DNA of 64,000 nt from Pedobacter xixiisoli (GTDB lineage Bacteria > Bacteroidota > Bacteroidia > Sphingobacteriales > Sphingobacteriaceae). The translations under genes and the position numbers were made by a program. This document shows positions 1 to 9,086 of the stretch, piece after piece (the first letter of the stretch is position 1; the number at the start of each line of letters is the position of its first letter). The stretch covers positions 186,001 through 250,000 of the forward strand of contig NZ_OCMT01000004.1 of assembly GCF_900215335.1 (NCBI RefSeq), in the 5' to 3' direction. Under the pieces are notes generated by a model that worked only from the letters and a program-made list of their open reading frames with translations, searched no databases and had not been told where the DNA came from.

Positions 1-458
1 AAATAAAAACCTTGATTAATCAGTTGCTCTGCCATTTCATGCTTTTTATTAAAGCCGTGTATAATCATTGGAACGCTAGGTTGTAAACGTTTTTTCAACG
101 CAATCAATTCATCGAAAGCTTTTACACAGTGCAGAATTAATGGCTTTTGCAGTTCTTCTGCCAAGGTAACTTGATCTTCCAGTATTTGCAGCTGGCTTTC
201 CATTGTTTCGCCTTTCAACTTATCCAAGCCACACTCGCCGATCAGCTTTACATTTTTTTGCCGAGCCAAAACGCTTAAATATTTCATGTTTTTAGGCAAT
301 TCCTCCAATTTCCCATACCAAGGATGAATACCAATAGAAATAGGTTTGGTCTTAGGCATGGCCAAAAAAGTGCTTTCGGTTAAAGAAAGACTTTGGATGG
401 CAACCACTGCTCGTTCTTGTTTGGCTTGATGGGTATGGATATCTAGAAACATGCTCAT
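1..458 (-). CDS. TatD family metal-dependent hydrolase, 3' part outside window
   Basis: Translated from the minus strand. The start ATG is at 458 and no stop is reached before the window edge, so about 152 N-terminal residues are visible. The protein opens MSMFLDIHTH, has SIGIHPWYG and LIGECGLDK, and later LILHCVKAF and IHGF. These are the metal-binding HxH, the conserved Glu and the later His positions of TatD-type amidohydrolases, which are 3'-5' DNA/RNA exonucleases or general hydrolases. The family assignment is good; the substrate is not visible. Its promoter must lie in the 110 bp shared with the divergent thioredoxin-fold gene at 568. Confidence 0.8.
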   Translation of the reverse strand, partial: MSMFLDIHTHQAKQERAVVAIQSLSLTESTFLAMPKTKPISIGIHPWYGKLEELPKNMKYLSVLARQKNVKLIGECGLDKLKGETMESQLQILEDQVTLAEELQKPLILHCVKAFDELIALKKRLQPSVPMIIHGFNKKHEMAEQLINQGFY

Positions 459-531
459 TTACTGCAAAGATAAACAAATGAACATTGCAAAAATTTACTC
501 TACAAAAACAGTAGTCTATTCTTGAAAGGTG

Positions 532-539
532 TATATTTG
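532..539 (+). promoter_or_regulatory. Bacteroidetes -7 promoter motif TATATTTG
   Basis: TATATTTG fits the Bacteroidetes housekeeping sigma -7 consensus TAnnTTTG and lies 28 nt before the ATG of the thioredoxin-fold gene. No clear -33 TTTG is seen at the usual distance. Confidence 0.5.
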
Positions 540-567
540 TAGCACTTATTATTTATCTTAATTTAAA

Positions 568-1080
568 ATGATGAAGAGATTTCTGTTTCTTTTGATAGCC
601 ATGAGCATTGGTGTGGCAGGTTTTTCGCAAACTCAACCACAAAAAAATGAGAGTGCTGGCGTTAAAATTTATAATCCTACGGCAAATGCCCAAGCAGATA
701 TTGATGCTGCAGCAGCGAAAGCCAAAAAAGAAAACAAACATGTTTTTGTACAAGTTGGTGGCAATTGGTGCGTTTGGTGTATCCGTTTTCATAATCTGGT
801 AGAAGAAACTCCTGAATTGAAAAACTATCTAAACAGCAACTTTGAAACTGTCTTGGTAAATTACAGTCCAGAAAACAAAAACGAAGCGGTATTAAAGAAG
901 CTTAAAAATCCAGGTCGCTTTGGATTTCCTGTATTCTTGATCCTAGATGGAAATGGCGAAGTGATACATATACAAAACTCAGGGTATTTGGAAGAGGGAA
1001 AGGGTCACAGTGCGAAGTTAATTACAGATTTTTTAAAGAATTGGACCTACAAAGCGGTAAATCCAAGTTTGGCAAAATAA
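568..1080 (+). CDS. Secreted thioredoxin-fold protein with CVWC motif
   Basis: 170 aa. An N-terminal signal peptide (residues 1-20, ending AGFSQ) sends it to the periplasm. The core resembles thioredoxin-like/DUF255-type domains: VFVQVGGNWCVWC places a redox CxxC at C68 and C71, followed by a helix and a cis-Pro region (FGFPVFLILDGNGEV). It probably reduces or isomerises disulfides, or serves as an envelope thiol chaperone; the partner is unknown. The first of two adjacent Met codons is used. It is followed by a strong hairpin terminator and convergent to the GH3 gene. Confidence 0.82.
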   Translation: MMKRFLFLLIAMSIGVAGFSQTQPQKNESAGVKIYNPTANAQADIDAAAAKAKKENKHVFVQVGGNWCVWCIRFHNLVEETPELKNYLNSNFETVLVNYSPENKNEAVLKKLKNPGRFGFPVFLILDGNGEVIHIQNSGYLEEGKGHSAKLITDFLKNWTYKAVNPSLAK

Positions 1081-1082
1081 AA

Positions 1083-1111
1083 AAAGTCCCGAAAGATTAT
1101 TTCGGGACTTT
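1083..1111. terminator. Bidirectional hairpin terminator
   Basis: Perfect 12-bp stem AAAGTCCCGAAA / TTTCGGGACTTT with a 5-nt loop lies between two convergent genes (stops at 1080 and 1129). A/T runs on both sides allow it to act in both directions. Confidence 0.85.
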
Positions 1112-1128
1112 ACTTTTATAAGTCTATT

Positions 1129-2835
1129 CTATAATCCGTCTCCGTATTTGAAGATATCATTTACAGAAACTGGCAATTTACCCGTCGGCAATAGTTTCTT
1201 AGTAAAAACCGAAGCCGCTGCTTTTTGCATAAAATCTTCTTTCTGATAAGCCACTACGATAGATCTCGCCATCTCAATTCCTGGTAGGTTTGCCAAGTTG
1301 TAAGGATTAGCAAAGAAAGCCACCATCGCATTTCTAGCGGACAAAGTGGTAATCAAATCTTTCGCATCTTTACCCAACGGAATGTTATTTCCAGGACGAG
1401 TTCTAGTATCTACAATAGCTAATACAATTTGGTCATCATCTTTGATTTGTTTGATGATGTTAGCAACCGTAGCTGCGTTCGCACTTCTATCTACGTTAAA
1501 AGCAATAGAGTTTTTGTAAGTACCTACAATTTCATTTTGGAAAGTTGTCGCTTGCGCAGTTCCAACATTGATGATTAACGTTCTTTTCTTAGGTGTTAAG
1601 CTCGAAATTCCATCACGACTCTTTAGCAAAGTCATACTGGCATCAGCTAATTGTTGCACCAAGGCCTGGCTTTCTGGTCGATTAATATCTTCTACAACAT
1701 TATTTTCGTCGATCACTGGCTTTACATTTAAACCAGCCCAATACTTAGCAGTTAGCACTTTTTTCACACTTTCATCAATGCGTTCCATGCTGATACGCTG
1801 GTCTTTTATCGCCTCTTTAATTTTTTTAACCGCTTGTTTAGTATCGTGAGCCAATTCTAAAATATCATTTCCAGCAATGATTCCCATTACTTCCGCTTCG
1901 CCATCTTTATAGAATTTGGTCACCCCTTTCATATCCATCGCATCAGAAATAATTAAGCCTTTAAAGCCTAATTCATTTTTCAGCAAATCGGTAACAATTG
2001 GTTTAGATAAAGTTGACGGCAAGTTAGGCGTAGCATCTAACGAAGGAATATTCATATGAGCAATCATCACGCCTGCAGCACCTTTTTTAATCAGTTCTTT
2101 AAACGGATAAAGTTCCAAAGTATCTAAACGCTCTTTGGTAAATTTCAGCTGTGGTAGGTCGTAGTGCGAATCTACATCAGTATCACCATGACCTGGAAAA
2201 TGTTTAATGCTAACTAAAAGCCCACCTTCTTGCATACCTTTTAAATAAGCTGCACTTTTCTCGGCAACGTTGTATTTATTTTCTCCGAACGAACGGAAAT
2301 TGATTACCGGATTTTTAGCATTGTTGTTTACATCAACATCTGGTGCCAAATTCATTTGTATACCTAGTCTTTTGAAGTCTTTGGCAACTTCCAAACCCAT
2401 TTTATACAACAATTCTTTGTTTTGTACGGCACCTAATGCCATTTGATAAGGATAAGAAACGGTACTATCTAAACGCATTCCTAATCCCCATTCTCCATCT
2501 ATAGAAATGATTAGCGGAACTTTAGATTTACTTTGATATTTATTGGTTAAAACCGCTTGCCTAACCGGACCTCCTTGAAAAAATACAACACCGCCTAATT
2601 TCTCTCTCTTAATTACTTTACCAACAGAATCTTGATAAGCTTTACTTAAGTTAGTGTGCGCTCTTACAAAGAACAATTGTGCAATTTTGTGCTTGGTGCT
2701 CAGTTTATTAAATACAGAATCTACCCAAATTGGTTGCTGCTTTAGCAAATCTAGATAAGATGGCTGTTGAGCATTGGCTTTTCCCATAGCCAAAAGGGAA
2801 ACGATACCGAATGCGTAAAGAAATTTCTTGTTCAT
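1129..2835 (-). CDS. Glycoside hydrolase family 3, NagZ-like beta-N-acetylhexosaminidase
   Basis: 568 aa with a signal peptide (residues 1-22, ending KANAQ). The GH3 N-terminal barrel shows the family hallmark KHFPGHGDTDVDSH at 211-224, whose Asp-Ser-His carries the acid/base His224 of NagZ-type enzymes, and the nucleophile Asp298 in LIISDAMDM. Such enzymes release N-acetylglucosamine from muropeptides or chitin-like glycans. A C-terminal GH3 alpha/beta domain follows (about 400-568). Many Bacteroidetes homologues continue into a beta-lactamase-like domain of some 400 residues; this one does not. The signal peptide implies periplasmic or surface action rather than cytoplasmic recycling. Confidence 0.88.
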   Translation of the reverse strand: MNKKFLYAFGIVSLLAMGKANAQQPSYLDLLKQQPIWVDSVFNKLSTKHKIAQLFFVRAHTNLSKAYQDSVGKVIKREKLGGVVFFQGGPVRQAVLTNKYQSKSKVPLIISIDGEWGLGMRLDSTVSYPYQMALGAVQNKELLYKMGLEVAKDFKRLGIQMNLAPDVDVNNNAKNPVINFRSFGENKYNVAEKSAAYLKGMQEGGLLVSIKHFPGHGDTDVDSHYDLPQLKFTKERLDTLELYPFKELIKKGAAGVMIAHMNIPSLDATPNLPSTLSKPIVTDLLKNELGFKGLIISDAMDMKGVTKFYKDGEAEVMGIIAGNDILELAHDTKQAVKKIKEAIKDQRISMERIDESVKKVLTAKYWAGLNVKPVIDENNVVEDINRPESQALVQQLADASMTLLKSRDGISSLTPKKRTLIINVGTAQATTFQNEIVGTYKNSIAFNVDRSANAATVANIIKQIKDDDQIVLAIVDTRTRPGNNIPLGKDAKDLITTLSARNAMVAFFANPYNLANLPGIEMARSIVVAYQKEDFMQKAAASVFTKKLLPTGKLPVSVNDIFKYGDGL

Positions 2836-3219
2836 TTTGTGTTGAAAATTTTGGTTGTTCTTCTCTACAATTGCAGTTTATTGCGGAAAATCCTTTAAAG
2901 ATGCGTAATCAATTCGTTCTTGCCAATTATTTGCCTTACATTTTTATAAAGCATCATAAAAAATACACCATAGGCGATTTTCAAAACAGCATTGTATCAA
3001 TTTCAATACACTACAGGCGGTTCTAAAGTTCACGAAAAAGCAGTTAAATATTTTTCTCAAACCATTAAAAATCTGCCTCTTACATACTCTAAAAAGGGGT
3101 AACACCTCGTCTTGCAAATAATCTACTTTCTTATTTGGCACATTTATTTGAGAGGGCTTATCCAGAATGAAGCTGCTAAAAAAGGCTTCGTCAACATCAA
3201 AAAACAAAAAATTAAAGAA
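2836..3219. other. Gene-free divergent intergenic region
   Basis: 384 bp between the divergent GH3 and barrel-protein genes. I see no credible reading frame or tRNA. Promoters for both genes are expected here, but no motif stands out strongly enough to call. Confidence 0.5.
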
Positions 3220-3843
3220 ATGAAAAAGATACTTATCCTAGCATTAGGTTTGTTCGTTACAGGTCTTACAGCAAACGCTCAATCAACAGACAGTTTCATT
3301 AGATTAGGTATTAAAGGTGGTGCTAACTTCTCCAACATTATTAAAGACGATGGCAACAACGATTTCAAAACAAATTACTTAACAGGATTTAATGCCGGTT
3401 TAACTTTAGACATCAAATTATTGGAAAACTTAGCCTTTACTCCAGAGCTTTTATACTCTACTAAAGGTTACAAAACAGAGACGGTTTTCGGTAATTTTAC
3501 TCAAACTACTCACTTTATCGATGTGCCTATTTTAGCAAGCATTAAGTTAGCAGAGGGTTTTAACGTAGTTGCTGGACCACAAGTTTCGTTCTTAATGTCT
3601 ACCAATAATAAGTTTGAGAATGGATTTGGAACAGCTCAGCAACAAATCGTTGAAGACGAATCTGACCGCTTTAAAAAGGCAATTGTTGCAGGTGTAATTG
3701 GCGCTCGTTTTGACTTTAACAACAAAGTTGGAATCTTCGGTCGTTATGCATTGGATTTCCAAAAAACGAATGAGAATGGAGATAGAGTTACTCCAGAATT
3801 TAAAAACCAAGTATTCCAAGTAGGTTTGGGACTAAAATTCTAA
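3220..3843 (+). CDS. PorT-like outer-membrane beta-barrel protein
   Basis: 207 aa from the ATG at 3220, chosen because it opens directly on a signal peptide (MKKILILALGLFVTGLTANAQ). The frame is open upstream to 3112, but that extension lacks a signal peptide. The mature part alternates amphipathic strands, begins LGIKGGANFSN, and ends in FQVGLGLKF with a C-terminal Phe as in outer-membrane barrels. It matches the Bacteroidetes outer-membrane beta-barrel family related to PorT. Specific role unknown. Confidence 0.82.
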   Translation: MKKILILALGLFVTGLTANAQSTDSFIRLGIKGGANFSNIIKDDGNNDFKTNYLTGFNAGLTLDIKLLENLAFTPELLYSTKGYKTETVFGNFTQTTHFIDVPILASIKLAEGFNVVAGPQVSFLMSTNNKFENGFGTAQQQIVEDESDRFKKAIVAGVIGARFDFNNKVGIFGRYALDFQKTNENGDRVTPEFKNQVFQVGLGLKF

Positions 3844-3870
3844 CCGATTGATCGGTTTCAACATAGATCG

Positions 3871-3904
3871 AAACCCCCATTAAGCGTTCGCTTATCGGGG
3901 GTTT
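3871..3904 (+). terminator. Rho-independent terminator
   Basis: AAACCCCC pairs with GGGGGTTT, with an inner TAAGCG/CGCTTA stem, followed by a T-rich run. It ends the barrel-protein transcript. Confidence 0.85.
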
Positions 3905-3981
3905 TTCTTTTTATTAAAACTAAACTGGAAGTTATGAGGTTATTCTATAAATCTATTTTTAATCACTTAAATTATAAAACG

Positions 3982-4155
3982 ATGAAAAATACAGATCTTC
4001 CAAAAAATAATGGCTCGATGCATAAGAATTCGATAGCCGACAGAGCACACTACGATGTAAAACAAGACAAGAAGATGAATGGCATTACCAATGCCGGAGG
4101 GCAACGTTCCGATCAAACTTCCAACAAAGACAACGAGCGCAAACGCGGTCAATAA
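3982..4155 (+). CDS. Small hydrophilic protein, unknown function
   Basis: 57 aa from ATG 3982, preceded by an A-rich stretch (TTATAAAACG) typical of Bacteroidetes translation starts. The open frame extends upstream to 3934, but this ATG fits better. The protein is rich in Lys, Asp, Asn and Gln, with no hydrophobic segment or Cys, and looks intrinsically disordered. It is a single-gene transcript with terminators on both sides, which supports it being real. No family recognised. Confidence 0.6.
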   Translation: MKNTDLPKNNGSMHKNSIADRAHYDVKQDKKMNGITNAGGQRSDQTSNKDNERKRGQ

Positions 4156-4157
4156 TG

Positions 4158-4190
4158 AAAAAGGCATGGATAACTTCCATGCCTTTTTTT
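4158..4190 (+). terminator. Rho-independent terminator
   Basis: 13-bp stem AAAAAGGCATGGA / TCCATGCCTTTTT, 5-nt loop and a T run, immediately after the small ORF stop. Confidence 0.9.
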
Positions 4191-4343
4191 GTAAAGCTCC
4201 CTTTACATGTAATTATCTACATCCTATTTTAATATCTTTAAGGAAAATTATCCTTTTTGAAATAGCCATGTTTCCAAAAATGTTATAAAGATGAAGAGAA
4301 CATCGCTATTCCATATTAAAGCTGAAAATATCATTATCAACAT

Positions 4344-5510
4344 ATGAAACTTCAATTCTCTAAACAACCTTTAAAATTGCTCCTAATGCTAGTGGTTTTA
4401 GTTGCTTCTGGCTTATTAATGAGCCATTGCAATATTTCCTCTAACAATGCAGACCTTACCGAAAAAAACCTAAAATCTGAAACTATAGTTACTGGTTTAA
4501 ATATGCCATGGGCGATGGCTTTTTTACCTGATGGAAGAGTTTTGGTAACGGAAAGAGGAGGCAAATTACGTCTCGTAAAGGGCAATCAATTAGACCCACA
4601 AGAAGTTGCGGGCATACCAAAAGTTTACTATCGTGGACAGGGTGGTTTGTTAGATGTGGTATTACACCCAAATTACAAAGAGAACGGTTGGATTTACATC
4701 AGCTATTCGTCTCCTAAAAAAGAAGGCGAAGCAGGTGAGGATAATGGCGCAAACACGGCTTTGATGCGTGCAAAGTTAGACGGTCATCAATTAACCAATA
4801 TCGAGCATTTATACAAAGCTAGTCCAAATGTTAGAGGTGGCGTTCACTTTGGAGGAAAAATTTTATTCGATAACAAAGGCTACGTTTTCCTTTCTTTGGG
4901 AGAACGCGGACAGAAAGAAAATTCTCAAAACCTGAGCAAAGCACAAGGCAAAATGGTTCGTTTACATGAAGACGGAAAAATTCCTACAGATAATCCTTTT
5001 GTGAAAACCAAAGATGCTTTACCTGAGATCTGGAGCTATGGACATAGAAATCCGCAAGGTTTGGTGATACACCCAGCTACAGGAACCATTTGGGCACATG
5101 AGCATGGTCCACAGGGTGGAGATGAACTAAATATTGTAGAAAAAGGCAAAAATTACGGCTGGCCTTTAATTACTTACGGTATCGATTATGATAATTCTAT
5201 CATCTCCGACAAAACCGAAGCACCAGGCTTAGAGCAACCGGTAATTTATTGGAAACCTTCTATCGCTCCATGCGGAATGACTTTCGTTAACAGTCCTAAT
5301 TTTAAGGATTGGAACGGAGATTTATTGGTGGGTTCATTGAAATTTCAAAACTTGGAGCATTTAATTATCAAAGGAAATAAGGTAGTAAAGAAAGAAATCA
5401 TTTTTGATAAAATAGGTAGAGTAAGAGATGTAAAGCAAGGACCTGATGGCAATATCTATGTGGTAATAGAAAGCTCTGGTTCTATCGTTAAAATTAGTCC
5501 GAAAGCATAG
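4344..5510 (+). CDS. PQQ-dependent sugar dehydrogenase (soluble aldose dehydrogenase type)
   Basis: 388 aa. It has an N-terminal hydrophobic signal and a Cys at residue 29 (LLMSHC) that may be lipidated, though His at -1 is unusual for a lipobox. The six-bladed propeller family is recognisable from NMPWAMAFLPDGRVLVTERGG, GQGGLLDVVLHPNY, SYGHRNPQGL and WAHEHGPQGGDELN, the last containing a characteristic PQQ/Ca2+ site stretch. It should oxidise aldoses in the envelope and pass electrons to a cytochrome, fitting the c-type cytochrome that starts one base after its stop. The exact sugar is unknown. Confidence 0.88.
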   Translation: MKLQFSKQPLKLLLMLVVLVASGLLMSHCNISSNNADLTEKNLKSETIVTGLNMPWAMAFLPDGRVLVTERGGKLRLVKGNQLDPQEVAGIPKVYYRGQGGLLDVVLHPNYKENGWIYISYSSPKKEGEAGEDNGANTALMRAKLDGHQLTNIEHLYKASPNVRGGVHFGGKILFDNKGYVFLSLGERGQKENSQNLSKAQGKMVRLHEDGKIPTDNPFVKTKDALPEIWSYGHRNPQGLVIHPATGTIWAHEHGPQGGDELNIVEKGKNYGWPLITYGIDYDNSIISDKTEAPGLEQPVIYWKPSIAPCGMTFVNSPNFKDWNGDLLVGSLKFQNLEHLIIKGNKVVKKEIIFDKIGRVRDVKQGPDGNIYVVIESSGSIVKISPKA

Positions 5511-5511
5511 C

Positions 5512-5916
5512 ATGAAATTGTTGACCACCCTAGGTTGCGGAGCGATCTACGCCTTTACCTTTTTTTCTAATGTACAAGAAGATTTGAGCGCAAGTATTTC
5601 CAGAGGAAAAGAACTTTACAAAGAAAGCTGTATCACTTGCCATCTAGCCAATGGCGAAGGCGTAAAAGGTACATTTCCTCCTTTGGCAAAAGCTGATTTT
5701 TTAACGAAATACCCTGAAAAATCTATCTATGCGGTTAAGTTTGGAATGAGTGGCAAAATAACAGTAAACGGCGTAGCGTATAATAATGCGATGCCTCCAT
5801 CAGGTTTTGGGGATGATGAAATTGCAGATGTGATGAACTACATCAGGAATTCTTTTGGGAATAAAAATACACAATTGGTTACCGAGAAAATGGTAGCAGC
5901 GATAAAAGAGAAATAA
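5512..5916 (+). CDS. Mono-haem cytochrome c
   Basis: 134 aa. An N-terminal hydrophobic stretch acts as export signal. Haem is bound covalently by CITCH (C40, C43, H44), and M94 in NAMPPSG is the likely axial ligand, as in class I cytochromes c. It starts one base after the PQQ dehydrogenase stop, so the two are almost certainly translationally coupled; this protein is the probable electron acceptor. The C-terminus is short after the NYIRNSFG helix. Confidence 0.9.
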   Translation: MKLLTTLGCGAIYAFTFFSNVQEDLSASISRGKELYKESCITCHLANGEGVKGTFPPLAKADFLTKYPEKSIYAVKFGMSGKITVNGVAYNNAMPPSGFGDDEIADVMNYIRNSFGNKNTQLVTEKMVAAIKEK

Positions 5917-6540
5917 GATTCTCTTAAATTATTTTTGAGTTAAGAACTTCAGCTAATGCCAGAAATTTCCAATATTTTTGCGCATACAATGATGGAGCTA
6001 GCATAGCTAGGACCAATGAAAAGCCTACTTTCAATAAATGTTGTTTGTTGCTTTTTATAAGGCATAGAAATAGTCTTGAGGAAGCGCATGCCACTGCTCC
6101 TTATCGAATAAATAAGCACACGTAAAAAGCTCAATGGCTTTTTATTGCACTACGGAAATCTTTGCAGATTTCATTTCTGAAATTTAAACTTGTTCTGTCC
6201 TTTGCTATCGCCTGTAATTAAGGCTCTGCTTTAGAGAAATTTAAACCAATTGATGAGATTTTAGACTTTCTAAATATCGCTTCCTTTGGAATAATAATTT
6301 TTGAGATTGAGTAGTTTTTGTCTTCATAAAATTAGTTATAGATGGTCTGTTTTCGGCTTATTTATTCAATCAACCCTTATATTAAAAATACGCAATCTTT
6401 CTAGCATTGTCAGTCATTTTCCAACTCCTTTTAGAAGTACTTATAGGCTTTTCACCCCTTTTCATAGCCATAACATCAGAAAATTTAAAGCTTAAGGGAA
6501 ACTATTAGTTTATCCTTTTGCGAAGGTAAATTTTAAGATC
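5917..6540. other. Long gene-free stretch, possibly decayed sequence
   Basis: More than 600 bp between the cytochrome and the convergent DUF5689 gene. Short open frames exist on both strands but none has a convincing start, composition or recognisable motif. It may hold degraded coding sequence; I cannot name it. Confidence 0.4.
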
Positions 6541-6579
6541 AAAAAAAAAATTTACATAGGCTTTAGGCCTATGTAAATT
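6541..6579 (-). terminator. Terminator of the SusCD operon
   Basis: 13-bp perfect stem AATTTACATAGGC / GCCTATGTAAATT with a 5-nt loop, followed on the minus strand by a run of Ts (A run 6541-6550). It lies just past the DUF5689 stop at 6602. Confidence 0.88.
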
Positions 6580-6601
6580 CCTCTTTTCGATTTTACCCAA
6601 A

Positions 6602-7783
6602 TTAATAGGTCAACACAACATCATCTATATTCGCTCTCATTCTGTTATTTGTGCTTCTAAGGAAAGACTGGTTAACAATCTTCACTCTCACATTTTCTGT
6701 TGGCCCAGCATTTACCGTATACTCCATTTCTGTGAAGCTACCTTTAAGTCCAACTTTAGTTCCTAGTGATGTCCAGGTTACTCCGGCGTCTTTAGAAATC
6801 AATGCTTCTACCGCATAGTCTTTTCCATCACCGTCTCCTTCGCCAAGCTTGGTGCCACCAAATAAAAATTTGATAGATTTCAGTCCCTTCACATCAAATA
6901 GCGAGTAGATATGGCCACCACCAGTGTTCTTTCCCCTTAAACGTACGGATCCTACACCATTTCTCAGGTCATTTACTTCAACAGGACCTAGTACAGAAGC
7001 ATCATTAAACACCCAACTACCAGAAGCAAGATTAGTAAAAGTTTGATCCCCAGAAGCATAAGAAGCTGGGCCTCCCATTTCAAAATCTTCTACGATGGTC
7101 TTTATTGTTGGAACTGCATATTTAACGATGTCACTACCCGTTCTAATTCTAATTTGAAGGTTGTTTTTGAATTTGGTAAGGTATCCCGTTACCGATAAGG
7201 CACTATCTGGAACCGTGTAGTTTAAGCGTTTACTAACGTGAAGTTGAATCGTATTACTCGTTAAGGAATCTTTAAAAACAAAGGTAGAATCATCTATTGT
7301 AGCAGTTTTTTTAAGGCTCTTTAACTTAACTAATGTAGATGACCAATCAGCATAATTGGTCGTAGCCAGTGCAATAGTTGTTTCTCTGGGAGTAAGTGTA
7401 GCCGCAGAAATTCTATTTGCGAAAATAAGGGGCACATTCCTCAAAACGTAGTCTCCATCTACAATTTGTAGATTTTGTTTAGCCAAGTAAACATTCAGAA
7501 AATCTCCTGATTTGAAACTATGTGGCACATCAAAACGAATCCTAATACTTTTATTGATCACTGAATCTTGGAGGATAACTGTGTAACTATCTTCTTGAGA
7601 CACGTTTGAAATCACCTGTCCTGCAACTGTGTAGCCATCCGGAACTACTTTGCTCTCCGTAGAAGTTAAAGATAATAGCGAGCGCAAGGTGCCTATATCT
7701 GTAGCTTGTTTAGGCGCTGAGAATGTAGGTTTTTCTTCTTTACAGGAAGAAATACTAATGATGGTCAAAAGGCAAAAAGCCAA
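6602..7783 (-). CDS. DUF5689-type lipoprotein, N-terminus possibly frameshifted
   Basis: 393 aa as an uninterrupted frame from a TTG at 7783. It begins LAFCLLTIISISSCKEE, a lipobox ending in Cys but without the usual basic n-region. An OB-fold-like DUF5689 region follows (about 20-215), then a C-terminal beta-sandwich-like domain. An ATG at 7806 lies in a different frame; one extra A in the six-A run at 7796-7801 would join it to give a normal lipoprotein leader MRKKYIKLL. It is the last gene of the SusCD operon, so probably a surface lipoprotein acting on or binding the imported substrate. Exact function unknown. Confidence 0.75.
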   Translation of the reverse strand: MAFCLLTIISISSCKEEKPTFSAPKQATDIGTLRSLLSLTSTESKVVPDGYTVAGQVISNVSQEDSYTVILQDSVINKSIRIRFDVPHSFKSGDFLNVYLAKQNLQIVDGDYVLRNVPLIFANRISAATLTPRETTIALATTNYADWSSTLVKLKSLKKTATIDDSTFVFKDSLTSNTIQLHVSKRLNYTVPDSALSVTGYLTKFKNNLQIRIRTGSDIVKYAVPTIKTIVEDFEMGGPASYASGDQTFTNLASGSWVFNDASVLGPVEVNDLRNGVGSVRLRGKNTGGGHIYSLFDVKGLKSIKFLFGGTKLGEGDGDGKDYAVEALISKDAGVTWTSLGTKVGLKGSFTEMEYTVNAGPTENVRVKIVNQSFLRSTNNRMRANIDDVVLTY

Positions 7784-7828
7784 TAATTTGATATATTTTT
7801 TCTCATAACTTATATTTTTAAATTTTGA

Positions 7829-9085
7829 TTATGGGTCTAAGGGATCTGTTGAATCCATGTAAAGGGATGGAAGAACAGGGATGTATTCTAAATCGATTTC
7901 TGAGGTTTTTTTAAGCGAAAAAAAAGGCACATGGCCAATTTCACGGATGCACCTATCCACGAACAAAGGGTCGGCAATTTTTGCGGCTTGTTTTTTATCA
8001 GTAGTGATCAATATTTTTTTGCCTATTGGAAAACCATATCTGTATACAATTCTGTTTGCATTACGGAGATTGGTTGTGGTATGTCTGGCATGAGGTTCCA
8101 TGATGATAGCTTTCTCTGGGATGTTGTAAAGCGTCATTAATTCCTTTTTCATCTCTATAGCCTCGTTATAAGGCGTTTGAAAAGGGTGCACATTACCTCC
8201 TGATATCATAATAAAAGGAGCCAAACCACTATTATATCTTTCGACAGATGATTTTAATCGCTTCTTAGCATTTTCGCTAAGCCTCTCATTTGCTTTCGGT
8301 CCATTACCGGGCACTAAAATCACAGCATACTCATAGTCCTTCCATTTGGTACGCTGTAGCTGTTCAAATGCTTTCTTATTTTCGCCAGCTTCCATAGGTT
8401 CATATCTAGCAGCCTCGTCTCGTTTGTTAATCTTTAAAAGATGCATAGCCATGCGCAAGGAAGGTTCAAAAAACAGTTCGCTTTTATCGCCCTCCTTAGC
8501 AATACCTGTTTTCTCATAAAGCTGTGCTACCAAATTCTTATAATTTTCAGATTTGATATCATAACTGGCAGAATCTATCTCGCTAAATTTACCTTTAAGT
8601 CCGAAACCATAAACCTTGTATATATGATTTAAACCGTACAAAGCCTGTTCTACAACACTCACAAGAAGTACGCTGTCTTCCTCTCCATCAAAACGATTAA
8701 AATATTGGGATGGCCTTAAATGATTGCTGATCAAACTTTTGAAGGAATCTCTGTTTTTCGAAAAAACATCTCCTAATGAACTCTTTACCTGCTCGATATC
8801 TCGGGCAGAAAACATGATATCTTTTAGGTAAGACAAGCTCTTTGATTCCTTGATATCTTTGCTAAGCAGTCTGTTCTTCTCTACAACAAACTGATTAAAT
8901 GCACTCGATTTCAGGAGGATATTTTTGATATCCTCCTGTTGCTGAAAAAGTGTTAAAATATAAAAGTTTTTATCTTGAACTAGGTTTCCGCTGGATATAA
9001 AACGATAGTCTTTCTTGACAGCTTGTGAAAATACGCTTGTCGTGATCAGCAAAAATATGAGTAATACGAACAGTAACTTTTTCAT
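7829..9085 (-). CDS. Secreted YdcF/ElyC (DUF218) family protein
   Basis: 418 aa from ATG 9085, chosen because MKKLLFVLLIFLLITTSVFSQ is a signal peptide; an open extension to 9121 overlaps susD. Residues 1-240 are an unassigned helical region. The C-terminal DUF218 domain shows the family pattern: YAVILVPGNGP, an internal MISGGNVHPF, a conserved Glu in PYNEAIEM, and IIMEPHARHTTTNLRNA. DUF218 proteins include YdcF, SanA and ElyC; the biochemical role is largely unknown, with links to envelope integrity. The start overlaps the susD stop by a few bases, implying co-translation. Confidence 0.8.
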   Translation of the reverse strand: MKKLLFVLLIFLLITTSVFSQAVKKDYRFISSGNLVQDKNFYILTLFQQQEDIKNILLKSSAFNQFVVEKNRLLSKDIKESKSLSYLKDIMFSARDIEQVKSSLGDVFSKNRDSFKSLISNHLRPSQYFNRFDGEEDSVLLVSVVEQALYGLNHIYKVYGFGLKGKFSEIDSASYDIKSENYKNLVAQLYEKTGIAKEGDKSELFFEPSLRMAMHLLKINKRDEAARYEPMEAGENKKAFEQLQRTKWKDYEYAVILVPGNGPKANERLSENAKKRLKSSVERYNSGLAPFIMISGGNVHPFQTPYNEAIEMKKELMTLYNIPEKAIIMEPHARHTTTNLRNANRIVYRYGFPIGKKILITTDKKQAAKIADPLFVDRCIREIGHVPFFSLKKTSEIDLEYIPVLPSLYMDSTDPLDP

Positions 9086-9086
9086 A

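Noticed and set aside
553..792. Minus-strand reading frame of 79 codons
   Set aside because: Lies opposite the well-supported thioredoxin-fold gene and has no motif; a shadow frame.
6301..6495. Possible small plus-strand gene of 64 codons
   Set aside because: TTG start, no credible start region, no motif, and atypical composition.
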